From Planctomycetota bacterium (lineage in GTDB: Bacteria; Planctomycetota; UBA1135; GCA-002686595), in contig JADJNY010000009.1 in NCBI GenBank assembly GCA_016714045.1, forward strand, positions 1 to 64,000: a stretch of DNA of 64,000 bases, in the 5' to 3' direction. Shown here one piece after another: positions 35,562 through 42,825 of this stretch. Every line of letters starts with the position of its first letter. The first letter of the stretch is position 1. Made by a program: the position numbers and the translations under genes. A model generated the notes under the pieces. The model saw nothing but the letters and a program-made list of their open reading frames with translations, searched no databases and was not told the origin of the DNA.

Positions 35562-35780
35562 AGAACTCCGTCGGAGCGGCGCCCCGTTCTCGAAGGCCGT
35601 GCGGCCCTCCGCCATGCCGGGTGCAGTCCGTCGGTACGCGCGCCCCGTTCGCCACGCCGGGCGCAGTCCGTCGCAGCGCCGGCCCCGTTCGCCGCGTCGA
35701 GTGCAATTCGTCGGTGCGCCGGCCCCGTTCGCCGCGCCGGAGACAGTCCGTCGGTGCGCGGGCACCCCTTGCCGCGACCT
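35562..35780. repeat. 40-bp tandem repeat upstream of the sigma-fusion gene
   Basis: Four units begin at 35623, 35663, 35703 and 35743, exactly 40 bp apart, with core CAGTCCGTCGG...CCCCGTTCGCC; a fifth, displaced partial copy begins near 35562. A 40-bp period does not preserve a reading frame, so the array is non-coding. It lies 50-270 bp upstream of the sigma-fusion start and just past the M48 gene's stop, in the place where promoter-binding sites would be. Confidence 0.82.
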
Positions 35781-35805
35781 CCCCGCGAACCCGTCGCGGC
35801 GCGCG

Positions 35806-36834
35806 CTACTTCTTCGGCGCCTCGCGCCCCTCTTCCGCGGCCTGCGCCGCTTCGAGCGTAGCGCGCGCTTCCATCTGCTCCTGCGACTCCTGCGGCACGA
35901 GGCAGCTCGGCACCGCCGCGAGGAGGAGCTTCGCCCGCGCGAGCGACTGGTCGTTCGGCATCGACTTGCCGACGGCCTCCGCGCGCGCCTTGAGGGCCGC
36001 GAAGCGCTGCGCGTCCGCGATCGGCGGCTTGCGCCACGCTTTCGCCGTCGCGGGGAGCGCCGCCGCGCGCTGCTTCGCCACGGCGACGCGGCTCGAGAGC
36101 GACGGGTGGTCCGACATCTTCTCCGGCGTCGTGTCGAGGCCCTTGTCGATCAGCTTCTGGAAGAAGCCGCCGAAGCGCTCGGGGTCCCAGCCGGCGCGCG
36201 CGTGGAACTCGAAGCCGAGCTGATCCGCCTCCGCTTCGTCGTCGCGCGTGAAGCCCATCGCGAGGAAGTTGCCCGCGATCATGCCGAGCCCCGCGCCGTA
36301 CGCCGCGTACTCCTGACCGTGCTCCTCGCCGCCGGCCGCGTAACCCGCCGCGCCGAGCAACAGCGCGCCGCCGAGCACTCCGTATTGCCGATCCGTGCCC
36401 TTGTGGACGTGCCGCGCGTAGACGTGCCCGAACTCGTGCGCGACGACGGCGGCGAGCTCGTCCTCGTTGTTGCACTCCTTCATGAGCTGCGAATAGATGT
36501 ACGCGTGGTCGCCGCCCGTGGTGAACGCGTTCAGCGTGGCGCTGTTCACCAGATGGAACTGCTCGTTCGAGAACATCCAGCTCGAGTCGTCCTTGAAGGC
36601 GCTCTTGGGGCCGAACTTCTGCGCGTGGAGCTCCTTCGCGCTCGCGACGACGCGATCGCCGATCTGCTGCAGATAGCCGCGCAGTTCGGCATCGGTGAGC
36701 ACGGCGGGCTCGAGCTCCTTGTGGTAGTCGGTCGCCTGCGCGCGGATCGTGCGGTCCGTCGCGCAGCTCGTCGCGCCGAAGAACCCGAGGAAGAGGAAGA
36801 CGAAGGTCGATGCGATCGATCGTGCGCTGTTCAT
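35806..36834 (-). CDS. M48-family metallopeptidase, lipoprotein
   Basis: A 342-residue zinc peptidase. ATG 36834 gives a signal with lipobox ATSC (Cys 24), so it is probably anchored outside the cytoplasmic membrane. The active site is H133-E134-F-G-H137, with the third ligand Glu 200 in DDEAEAD (ExxAD). Other M48 landmarks: FHLVNSATLNAFTTGGDHAYIYSQLM before the active site, FLAMGFTRDDEAEADQLGFEF, and DHPSLSSRVA. Similar to BepA/LoiP-like periplasmic proteases for envelope quality control. The C-terminus is charged. It lies upstream on the same strand as the sigma-fusion gene, separated by the repeat array. Confidence 0.92.
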   Translation of the reverse strand: MNSARSIASTFVFLFLGFFGATSCATDRTIRAQATDYHKELEPAVLTDAELRGYLQQIGDRVVASAKELHAQKFGPKSAFKDDSSWMFSNEQFHLVNSATLNAFTTGGDHAYIYSQLMKECNNEDELAAVVAHEFGHVYARHVHKGTDRQYGVLGGALLLGAAGYAAGGEEHGQEYAAYGAGLGMIAGNFLAMGFTRDDEAEADQLGFEFHARAGWDPERFGGFFQKLIDKGLDTTPEKMSDHPSLSSRVAVAKQRAAALPATAKAWRKPPIADAQRFAALKARAEAVGKSMPNDQSLARAKLLLAAVPSCLVPQESQEQMEARATLEAAQAAEEGREAPKK

Positions 36835-37445
36835 GTTGGAGGCGGGCTCTGCCGCGGCCCGGTTCGGAGCGCACAGGGTACGAGAGCGAGCGGGCCATGG
36901 GCGAGCCTCCCGCGTCCGCCGGGCAGGCAACGGGCCCGGTGACCCGCGTTCCGCGCGATGGCCAGGCCCTGGGCCTCGAAGACACGACGTGAACTTCCTT
37001 CCGCGCCGAAAGAGCTCTCGTCCCGACGGCGAAGTCGGAGAGCGGTGCCTTGCGGAGTGGGCACGACGCCGGGAGTTCACGCCGGGAAGCGAATTCCACC
37101 GCGGTCGATCCCCGTCGGAGGAACTCGGAAACCGGGCGAGATTCGCGCTCGAACCCACGCACGGAGTTCAGCGTGACGCCGTGCCGTGCTCGCCAATCGA
37201 GGCGCGGCTCCGAACGCACTTTTCCCCTTGTTTTCGCGCTGAAATCGAGCCCCACGATCCCCCTCCATTCGACTGGCCGAGCTCCGTGGGCGGGGTAGCT
37301 TTCGTTCGTGAGCGCACCCGTCGGGCAGGACGGAGGGCACCGCAAGCGCCTCCGTCGACTGCCGACCCGTCACCAACCGCACCGCGCGTCCGCACACGCT
37401 CACTTTGCGCGCGGGCTTCGACTCGCACAGGGGCACTTCGACCAC
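36835..37445. other. 611-bp divergent intergenic region
   Basis: Between the M48 gene (-) and the PKD-like gene (+). No convincing frame on either strand. A less GC-rich patch at about 37218-37247 (TTTTCCCCTTGTTTTCG) is a candidate promoter area, and GGGTAGCTTTCG occurs at 37294-37305. Confidence 0.5.
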
Positions 37446-38687
37446 ATGATCCGCACCAAGAATCTCTTCTCGTTCGCCGCCGTGGCCGCCTTCACCGCGC
37501 TCTGTTCCACGTCGCTCGCGAGCGCCGCGCCGTTCCGCGCTTCGGCCGCGTTCAGCGGCGGCTACGGCAACGGCAACAACGGTTGCCAGGGCGGAAACCA
37601 GCACGGCGGCAACGGCAACGACTGCCAGGGCGGAAACGGCGGTGGTCACCACGGTGGTGGTCACAACGGTGGTGGTCACAACGGCGGTGGTCACAACGGC
37701 GGTGGTCACAACGGCGGCGGATGCAACGGCGGCGGGAACACCGGCGGCCCCGTGTGCGACGCGGGCGGCCCCTACAACGTCGAGTGCGGCGATGGCCCGC
37801 TCACGGTCGCGCTCGACGCCACCGGATCGACGGGCGCCACGAGCTTCCTCTGGTCCACGAATTTCGCCGGCGCCGTGATCGCCGACCCGACCGCCGCGCA
37901 GACGACCGTGACCTTCACGCCCGCGGCGACGAACTGCTGCCCGTCTCAGTTCTACGTGTCGCTGACGGTCGGCGACGGCACGCGCTCGCGCTCGTGCTCG
38001 ACGACGGTCCGCGTGCGTGACACGCAGCCGCCCGTGATCGTCTGCCCGCCGCTCGCGAAGGTGATCTGCGGCATGGACGAGAGCCCGGCGAGCACGGGCT
38101 ACCCGGAGGTGCTCGACAACTGCGACACGGACGTCCAGGTGACCTTCTGCGATCGCATCGTCCTCCAGCCCTGCCGCGCGGAACGCCTCGACCACTCGGT
38201 CGAGCGCACGTGGCGCGCCCGTGACAACTGCGGCAACGTCGCGACCTGCGTCCAGATCATCCACTCCGTGAAGGTCGTCGTGCCCGTCGACGCGCTCCCC
38301 GGCGTGTGCCCGAACGTCGTCAACTTCAACGACTGCGCCCCGGTGCGCTTCGCGATCCTCGGCACGGAGAGCTTCAACGTCGCGAACGTCCGCTGGAACA
38401 CGCTCAAGCTCTACGGCGAGCACTGCGAAGGCGGCCCGGTCCTCCCCCTCTGCGTCTACCCCGCCGACGTCGGCACGCCCTACTTCGGCGACGTGACGAA
38501 CTGCGAGTGCACGGACGCGAACGGCGACGGCCGCCTGGACCTGGTCGTCACCTTCCGCCGCAGCCAGGTCGTGCAGAACCTCGGCCTGTGCAACCTGCCG
38601 AGCGGCAGCAACAAGCGCGTCGTGCTCGTCGGCAAGCTCTGCGACGGCTGCTCCTTCATCGGCACGGACTGCGTCCGCGTGCCGTGA
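37446..38687 (+). CDS. Secreted protein with Gly/His repeat and PKD-like domain
   Basis: A 413-residue protein. ATG 37446 starts a signal peptide (FSFAAVAAFTALCSTSLASA). A Gly/Asn/His-rich segment (~residues 38-100) contains at least five GGGHN units coded by 15-bp repeats. A PKD-like Ig domain follows (DAGGPYNVECGDGPLTVALDATGST, FLWSTNFAGA, TVTFTPAA), then an HYR-like segment (DTQPPVIVCPPLAKVIC, VLDNCDTDVQVTFCDR, WRARDNCGN). It ends with a cysteine-rich region holding a calcium-loop motif CTDANGDGRLDLVVTF. The many paired cysteines and signal peptide suggest an extracellular structural or adhesive protein; the His repeat could bind metals. Confidence 0.8.
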   Translation: MIRTKNLFSFAAVAAFTALCSTSLASAAPFRASAAFSGGYGNGNNGCQGGNQHGGNGNDCQGGNGGGHHGGGHNGGGHNGGGHNGGGHNGGGCNGGGNTGGPVCDAGGPYNVECGDGPLTVALDATGSTGATSFLWSTNFAGAVIADPTAAQTTVTFTPAATNCCPSQFYVSLTVGDGTRSRSCSTTVRVRDTQPPVIVCPPLAKVICGMDESPASTGYPEVLDNCDTDVQVTFCDRIVLQPCRAERLDHSVERTWRARDNCGNVATCVQIIHSVKVVVPVDALPGVCPNVVNFNDCAPVRFAILGTESFNVANVRWNTLKLYGEHCEGGPVLPLCVYPADVGTPYFGDVTNCECTDANGDGRLDLVVTFRRSQVVQNLGLCNLPSGSNKRVVLVGKLCDGCSFIGTDCVRVP

Positions 38688-38710
38688 GCTGATCTCCTGC
38701 TGGTTGGGAA

Positions 38711-38742
38711 GCGAGGCCCTGGTCGCGAGACCGGGGCCTCGC
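38711..38742. terminator. 14-bp hairpin after the PKD-like gene
   Basis: 38711-38724 pairs with 38729-38742 (one G-U) around a GCGA tetraloop, 24 bp after the stop. No T tract follows. Confidence 0.55.
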
Positions 38743-38809
38743 ACTTGGAGCGGTAACCCAAGGGAGCCCGCCCCGGCTGCTGTCGTCCGGCTCGGTCAAG
38801 GCGAGCCCA

Positions 38810-38886
38810 GAAACGACCGAACCCGCGTCACGCGGGTCCGATTTGGAGCGGCTGAAGGGACTTGAACCCTCGACATCAACCTTGGC
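38810..38886. repeat. Left 77-bp direct repeat (partial tRNA-Gly copy, attL-like)
   Basis: Identical to 39582-39658 except one base. It includes the terminator hairpin, the CCA end, and the T arm, variable region and 3' half of the anticodon arm of tRNA-Gly, ending exactly at the anticodon. The 5' half of the tRNA is absent here, so this copy is not a functional tRNA. Confidence 0.9.
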
Positions 38887-39011
38887 GACCCCGTCGCGCT
38901 GCGCTCGGGAAGACTCTGACAAACCCGAGGTTACAGCAGTGCTCGTCGTTCGAAAGTCGACGCAGCGCGTCGCAGCATGGCGCAACTCCTCGCGGTAGTC
39001 CGGTGGGTCGG
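38887..39011. other. Leader of the toxin-antitoxin cassette
   Basis: The gap 38688-39047 contains the hairpin at 38711, the left repeat, this stretch, and the promoter at 39012. I see no integrase or other gene in it. Confidence 0.5.
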
Positions 39012-39041
39012 TTGCCCGTCCGAGCGAGGGCGGCGTAGACT
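39012..39041 (+). promoter_or_regulatory. Promoter of the toxin-antitoxin operon
   Basis: TTGCCC (39012-39017), 18-bp spacer, TAGACT (39036-39041). The antitoxin ATG is only 6 bp further, so the transcript should be leaderless or nearly so. Confidence 0.5.
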
Positions 39042-39047
39042 CGGGTC

Positions 39048-39284
39048 ATGGAGCCCATCCGCGCCCGAGTCCAGAACGGTCGTCTCGTCATGGACATCCC
39101 GACGGAGCTACCCGAAGGCACGGTCCTCGACTTGGTCGTGGACGACGAGGGCGATGATCTCGATGCGGCTGAACACGCCGCCCTGCGATCCGCGGTCGAG
39201 CGCTCGGTACGCCAGCTCGACGCGGGGCAGGGTCGGCCGGCCGAAGACGTGCTCCGCGACCTCCGATCTCGTCGCACCTCGTGA
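39048..39284 (+). CDS. Antitoxin of a ParE/RelE-type module
   Basis: A 78-residue protein with ATG 39048. Its N-terminal strand region (RARVQNGRLVMDIPTELPEG, then TVLDLVVDD) and C-terminal helix (AEHAALRSAVERSVRQLDAG, PAEDVLRDLR) match a widespread antitoxin type found before ParE-like toxins. The stop overlaps the toxin's GTG start (GTGA), the usual coupled arrangement. It should neutralise the toxin and may repress its own promoter. Only the helix is typical of toxin-binding; DNA binding is assumed from the family. Confidence 0.82.
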   Translation: MEPIRARVQNGRLVMDIPTELPEGTVLDLVVDDEGDDLDAAEHAALRSAVERSVRQLDAGQGRPAEDVLRDLRSRRTS

Positions 39285-39583
39285 AAGTGATCGTCTCACC
39301 GGCTGCGGAGGCGCAGATCGACACGATCGACCGGTGGTGGCGTGAACACAGACGTGCGGCTCCCGAGCTGTTCATCCAGGAACTCGCCGCCTCGTTTCAA
39401 CTCCTCGCAGTGCTCCCGCAGGCAGGCCACGTCCAGTGGCACATCCGGCCCGACGTGCGCCGAATCTGCCTCCGGAGCAGCCGCTACCACGTGTACTACC
39501 GTGTTCGCGGCGAGACGCTCGAGGTCGTCGCGTTGTGGTCCGCGGTCCGCGGTACGGGACCGAACCTGACGAGGCTCCCCTGA
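39281..39583 (+). CDS. RelE/ParE-superfamily toxin
   Basis: A 100-residue toxin with GTG start overlapping the antitoxin. ParE fold pattern: KVIVSPAAEAQIDTIDRWW (strand and helix 1), RAAPELFIQELAASFQLLA (helix 2), LPQAGHVQW, then RRICLRSSRYHVYYRVRGE and TLEVVALWSAVRGTGP (central strands and C-terminus with conserved Arg/Tyr). ParE toxins poison gyrase and RelE toxins cut mRNA at the ribosome; which applies is not clear. The stop codon TGA (39581-39583) overlaps the first two bases of the right 77-bp repeat. Confidence 0.88.
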   Translation: MKVIVSPAAEAQIDTIDRWWREHRRAAPELFIQELAASFQLLAVLPQAGHVQWHIRPDVRRICLRSSRYHVYYRVRGETLEVVALWSAVRGTGPNLTRLP

Positions 39584-39658
39584 AACGACCGAACCCGCGT
39601 CACGCGGGTCCGAGTTGGAGCGGCTGAAGGGACTTGAACCCTCGACATCAACCTTGGC
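39582..39658. repeat. Right 77-bp direct repeat inside tRNA-Gly (attR-like)
   Basis: Matches 38810-38886 with one mismatch. It covers the tRNA-Gly 3' half, CCA end and terminator. The identity stops at the anticodon, a known crossover place for tyrosine recombinases in tRNA genes. Confidence 0.9.
39593..39609 (-). terminator. Terminator of tRNA-Gly
   Basis: 7-bp stem (39593-39599 with 39603-39609) followed on the minus strand by TCGGTCGTTTC, 7 bp after the CCA end. A duplicate copy lies in the left repeat (38821-38837). Confidence 0.65.
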
Positions 39659-39690
39659 AAGGTTGCGCTCTACCACTGAGCTACAGCCGC
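39616..39690 (-). tRNA. tRNA-Gly (anticodon GCC)
   Basis: Complete cloverleaf on the minus strand, CCA encoded (39616-39618). Acceptor GCGGCTG/CAGCCGC with discriminator T, D arm TAGCTCAGTGGTAGAGC, anticodon loop TTGCCAA (anticodon GCC), and T arm GGGTTCAAGTCCC. The 3' half is duplicated at 38810-38886. Confidence 0.96.
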
Positions 39691-39710
39691 ATCCGTGTTG
39701 TGGGTCGCAG

Positions 39711-39738
39711 AGGATAGCTTCCTCTCGCGCGAAGGCAA
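39711..39738 (-). promoter_or_regulatory. Promoter of tRNA-Gly
   Basis: On the minus strand TTGCCT (39733-39738), 16-bp spacer, TATCCT (39711-39716), 20 bp before the tRNA 5' end. Confidence 0.6.
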
Positions 39739-39751
39739 GCCCCCGCGCGCG

Positions 39752-40531
39752 CTACCGCTCCCCCGCCGCCGCGATCTGGGTCGAGACGTGGGTGGCGGCC
39801 TCCTCCGCGGCGGCTTCCAGGGTCCAACCCTGGCCGAGCCGGGCGGCGAGGCGCGTGGCATATCGGCAGCCGGACCCCCGGATCTTGCCCCCTTTCACGC
39901 GCGGGTGGAGGTGCCACTGAAACCGCCCATCCGCCCGCGCGACGAGGTCCCGCACGGGGTCCTCGGCCCCATGCCCCCCCTTCGCGATCACGGCCGAGGC
40001 GCCCTGCGCGAGCAGGTCCCGGGCGGCCGCGAGGCGCGGGTCGAGCGCGCGGGCGAGCTCGCGCGCGTCGCGCCCGGTGAGCTCGGCGAGCTCGTCCAGG
40101 TTCGGCGTCAGCACGACGCGCAGAGGCAGGAGCTCGCGCTTCAGCGCGCGCACGCCGTCCGCGTCCAGGAACCGACCGCCGCTCGACGCCGCGAGCACCG
40201 GATCGACGACGACGGGGAAGTCCGCGCCGTGCCGCTCGCGCAGCGCGCGCACGAGGTCGCACGCCGCGCGCACGTGCTCCGCGCCGGGCAGGAGCCCGAA
40301 CTTCACGGCGCGGACGTCGCGCAGGACGTGCGTGAAGGCTTCAAGGAGCCACTGGCGCGGCGCGCGCGCTCCGATCGAGCGCACGCCGCGATCGTCCTGC
40401 TGCGTGTCCGCGGTGATCACGCCCGCGAACTCGAACGGGAGCTCGCGCGCGGCGTCACGATCCGCGTCGAGGCCGGCGCCGCTCGGGTCGTGGCCGGCGA
40501 CGACGAGGAGGAGCGGGTGGAGCTCGGTCAT
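39752..40531 (-). CDS. thiD: Phosphomethylpyrimidine kinase (ThiD-like)
   Basis: A 259-residue ribokinase-fold enzyme that phosphorylates hydroxymethylpyrimidine (phosphate) in thiamine synthesis or salvage. ATG 40531. Landmarks: LLVVAGHDPSGAGLDADRDA (substrate-binding GxDPSGGAG variant, one Gly shorter), VITADTQQDDRGV, AVKFGLLPGAEHV, VVVDPVLAASSGGRFLD, LTPNLDELAELTGRD, ASAVIAKGGHGAEDPVRDLV, and KGGKIRGSGCRYATRLAARL, where GSGC is the anion hole with the catalytic residue normally Cys (GTGC). No other thiamine genes nearby, so salvage is possible. About 60 bp from tRNA-Gly, same strand. Confidence 0.82.
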   Translation of the reverse strand: MTELHPLLLVVAGHDPSGAGLDADRDAARELPFEFAGVITADTQQDDRGVRSIGARAPRQWLLEAFTHVLRDVRAVKFGLLPGAEHVRAACDLVRALRERHGADFPVVVDPVLAASSGGRFLDADGVRALKRELLPLRVVLTPNLDELAELTGRDARELARALDPRLAAARDLLAQGASAVIAKGGHGAEDPVRDLVARADGRFQWHLHPRVKGGKIRGSGCRYATRLAARLGQGWTLEAAAEEAATHVSTQIAAAGER

Positions 40532-40790
40532 CGTGGGCGAGCATGCGGGATCGGGGAGCGGAGGTCGAGGGGCGTACTCGGCATGACGCTCGGCCGAACG
40601 ACGTGAGTGCGCGCACACGAATGGACGCACGCGCGGCGGCGAGGCACGACTCGGCCAGCGCGGCAAGAGCCGGCGACGCCCTTCCCCCACGACGAGGAAG
40701 CGAATCGGGGCACACGCGGTCTCTCGCCGCGGAAGACGCAGCACCTCCGGTGCCTCCTCGAGGACCTTCGAGCGCCGCTCGGTCGCGCGC

Positions 40791-42812
40791 TCAACGCGGC
40801 TTCGCGTTCGCAGGAGCCCGCGTCGCGCGCCGCAGGTCGAGCGTGTCGAGCCGCCCGTCCGTCGCCCGTTCGCCGGGCAGCAGGAGCACGTCCTCGACCA
40901 CGACGCGGAACTCGGGATCGATCGTCGAGCGGAACTCGAGGTCGACGCGGCCGGGGCGCACGTCCTCGAGGCGAAACTCGCCCTTCGAGCCAACGGTGGT
41001 CGTGCGCACGCCCTCCGCCTTCGCGACGTCGGGCGGGAGCAAGTCGCGGTAGCGCAGCAAGACCTGCAGCTTCTCCGCCGGGTCGTCGTCGACGAGCGCG
41101 CGGCCCGCGATCGTGCTCGCGCGCGCCAACGTGATCACGAGGTCGCCCGCGGGCGGCGTGAACTCGACGCGCGCGGCGTTCGCGTGACCGCTCTTCGACG
41201 CGAACACGTCCATCGGGACGCCGACGAGTCCGCCGCGGACGTCGAACCATCCGTCCGCTCCGGGCTCCTTGGGCGCGCACGGCTCGACCGTCACGCGGTA
41301 GCCGCCGTCGAGCCCGGGCACGCGCGCCTTCACGTTCGCGTCCGCGATCCCACGCCCCGTGTCGTCGACGACGTGCACGCGCGCGAGCAGCGTCGGACGC
41401 TGCAGCACGACGTCGCCGAGGTCGTGCTCGCCGCGCTGGAGCTTCGACGGGAGCGACACGAACGCGTACAGCGGCGCGCCGTCGTCGTCCTCGCTCGAGA
41501 GCCACAACCGTACGCCGTTCGCGTCCGACGCGAGCGCCGGCACGGGCGCGCGCACGCGCCCCTCCGCGTCCGTCGTGCGCGGCGCGATGTACGAGCCGAA
41601 CGGTCCGTTCGCGGTCACTTGAAGCGTCTGCGACGCGAACGGACGCCGATCGGGCTGCACCACGCGGAACGTGATCGCGGCGAGCACGTCCTCGACCTCG
41701 AGGTCGACCGTCACACGCTCGCCGTCGCTCATCGGGCCCTGGAAACGCTTGTGCGTCGGCCCGACGCCGCCGCCGAGCAGCGCGACGTACAGCTCGAGCC
41801 CTGTCCCGACGAACGGGTAGGAGGCGTGCGACGGCTCGAGCAGGGCCGGATCGTACACAGGAGCCCCCCACGGCACGGCGCCGTGCTCGTCGAGCACCGT
41901 CGCGTCCGCGAGCGACACTCCGGCCGCGTGCACCGTCTCGCCCCCGGGACCGAAGAAGCGCACGTCGACGGAGCCGCACGGCGGCAGGATGAGCTCGACC
42001 GGCTCCGTCGGCAGCGCCGCGGGGTCGATCGTGAGCGCGCCGAGCTCGCCCTCGCGCGCGAGGATCTCGAGACGCACGCCAAACGTCCCGGCCTCGTGGC
42101 GCTGCTGCAGGAGCGCGTCGACGTGCGCAACACGCGCGACGCCGTCCGCGCGTGACGACGTGGTCCAGAACGCTCCGTGCGAATCGTCGGCTCGGCGGTG
42201 CAGCCCGACGGGCACGCCAGCGACCGGCCGCGCGTTGCCGTCGATGACGCGCACGAGGAGAGTGCGATCGTGGGCGAGCTCGAGCTTCATCGGCGACGGT
42301 TCGTTGCGCCCGAGCGTGCGCTCGCCGTAGAGGTCGCCCTTGCGCGCGCACACCGAACTCGGCCGCAGGTGGCTGGGCAGAACGACACGGCCTTGCGCGT
42401 CGGTGACGTATTCCGGCGCGCTCGCGAGCAGCTCCTCCATCTCGACGTCGGTCGCCGGTGCGCGCGCGTGTTCGCTGAAGCCGAGCCGCACGAAGCTCTG
42501 CGCGTGCACGATCGCGCCGGCGATCGGCGCGCCGCCGTCCTTCGCAACGACGAAGAGCTCGAACCCCGCCTCGGGCGGCACGGCGACTGTCGCGCCGTCG
42601 CCCGCGGACTCGGCGACGCGCGCGTGCACGGGCACGGCGGCACGCGGTCGCTCGTCGAGCGGCTCGAGCTCCGTGGTCGCACGCGCTTCGATCGTGCTCG
42701 CGACGCGCACGTTCTCCGCTTCGAGCTCCGCGAAGTGGCGCGACGCCCACCACGCGACGAGACCGAGGACGACGGCGAACAGGAGCGCCACGAGGACGAG
42801 CGTGCGTCGCAT
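40791..42812 (-). CDS. Membrane-anchored Ig-like repeat protein, paralogue 3 of a tandem trio
   Basis: A 673-residue protein with an N-terminal transmembrane segment (LVLVALLFAVVLGLVAWWAS) and a Glu/Ala-rich linker. Several regulatory-like repeats follow: FELFVVAKDGGAPIAGAIVH, LLVRVIDGNARPVAGVPVGL, VELILPPCGSVDVRFF, ITFRVVQPDRRPFASQTLQV and LLARVHVVDDTGRGIADANV. A late GEFRLEDVRPGRVDLEFR unit is a typical regulatory-domain end strand. The VELILPPCG and YPFVGTGLELYVAL motifs are shared with the next two genes. Presumed extracytoplasmic, no catalytic signature. Confidence 0.78.
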   Translation of the reverse strand: MRRTLVLVALLFAVVLGLVAWWASRHFAELEAENVRVASTIEARATTELEPLDERPRAAVPVHARVAESAGDGATVAVPPEAGFELFVVAKDGGAPIAGAIVHAQSFVRLGFSEHARAPATDVEMEELLASAPEYVTDAQGRVVLPSHLRPSSVCARKGDLYGERTLGRNEPSPMKLELAHDRTLLVRVIDGNARPVAGVPVGLHRRADDSHGAFWTTSSRADGVARVAHVDALLQQRHEAGTFGVRLEILAREGELGALTIDPAALPTEPVELILPPCGSVDVRFFGPGGETVHAAGVSLADATVLDEHGAVPWGAPVYDPALLEPSHASYPFVGTGLELYVALLGGGVGPTHKRFQGPMSDGERVTVDLEVEDVLAAITFRVVQPDRRPFASQTLQVTANGPFGSYIAPRTTDAEGRVRAPVPALASDANGVRLWLSSEDDDGAPLYAFVSLPSKLQRGEHDLGDVVLQRPTLLARVHVVDDTGRGIADANVKARVPGLDGGYRVTVEPCAPKEPGADGWFDVRGGLVGVPMDVFASKSGHANAARVEFTPPAGDLVITLARASTIAGRALVDDDPAEKLQVLLRYRDLLPPDVAKAEGVRTTTVGSKGEFRLEDVRPGRVDLEFRSTIDPEFRVVVEDVLLLPGERATDGRLDTLDLRRATRAPANAKPR

Positions 42813-42825
42813 GGGAGCGCCGAGC

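Noticed and set aside
38810..38886. Second tRNA-Gly gene
   Set aside because: Only the 3' half is present; no D arm or 5' acceptor strand precedes the anticodon.
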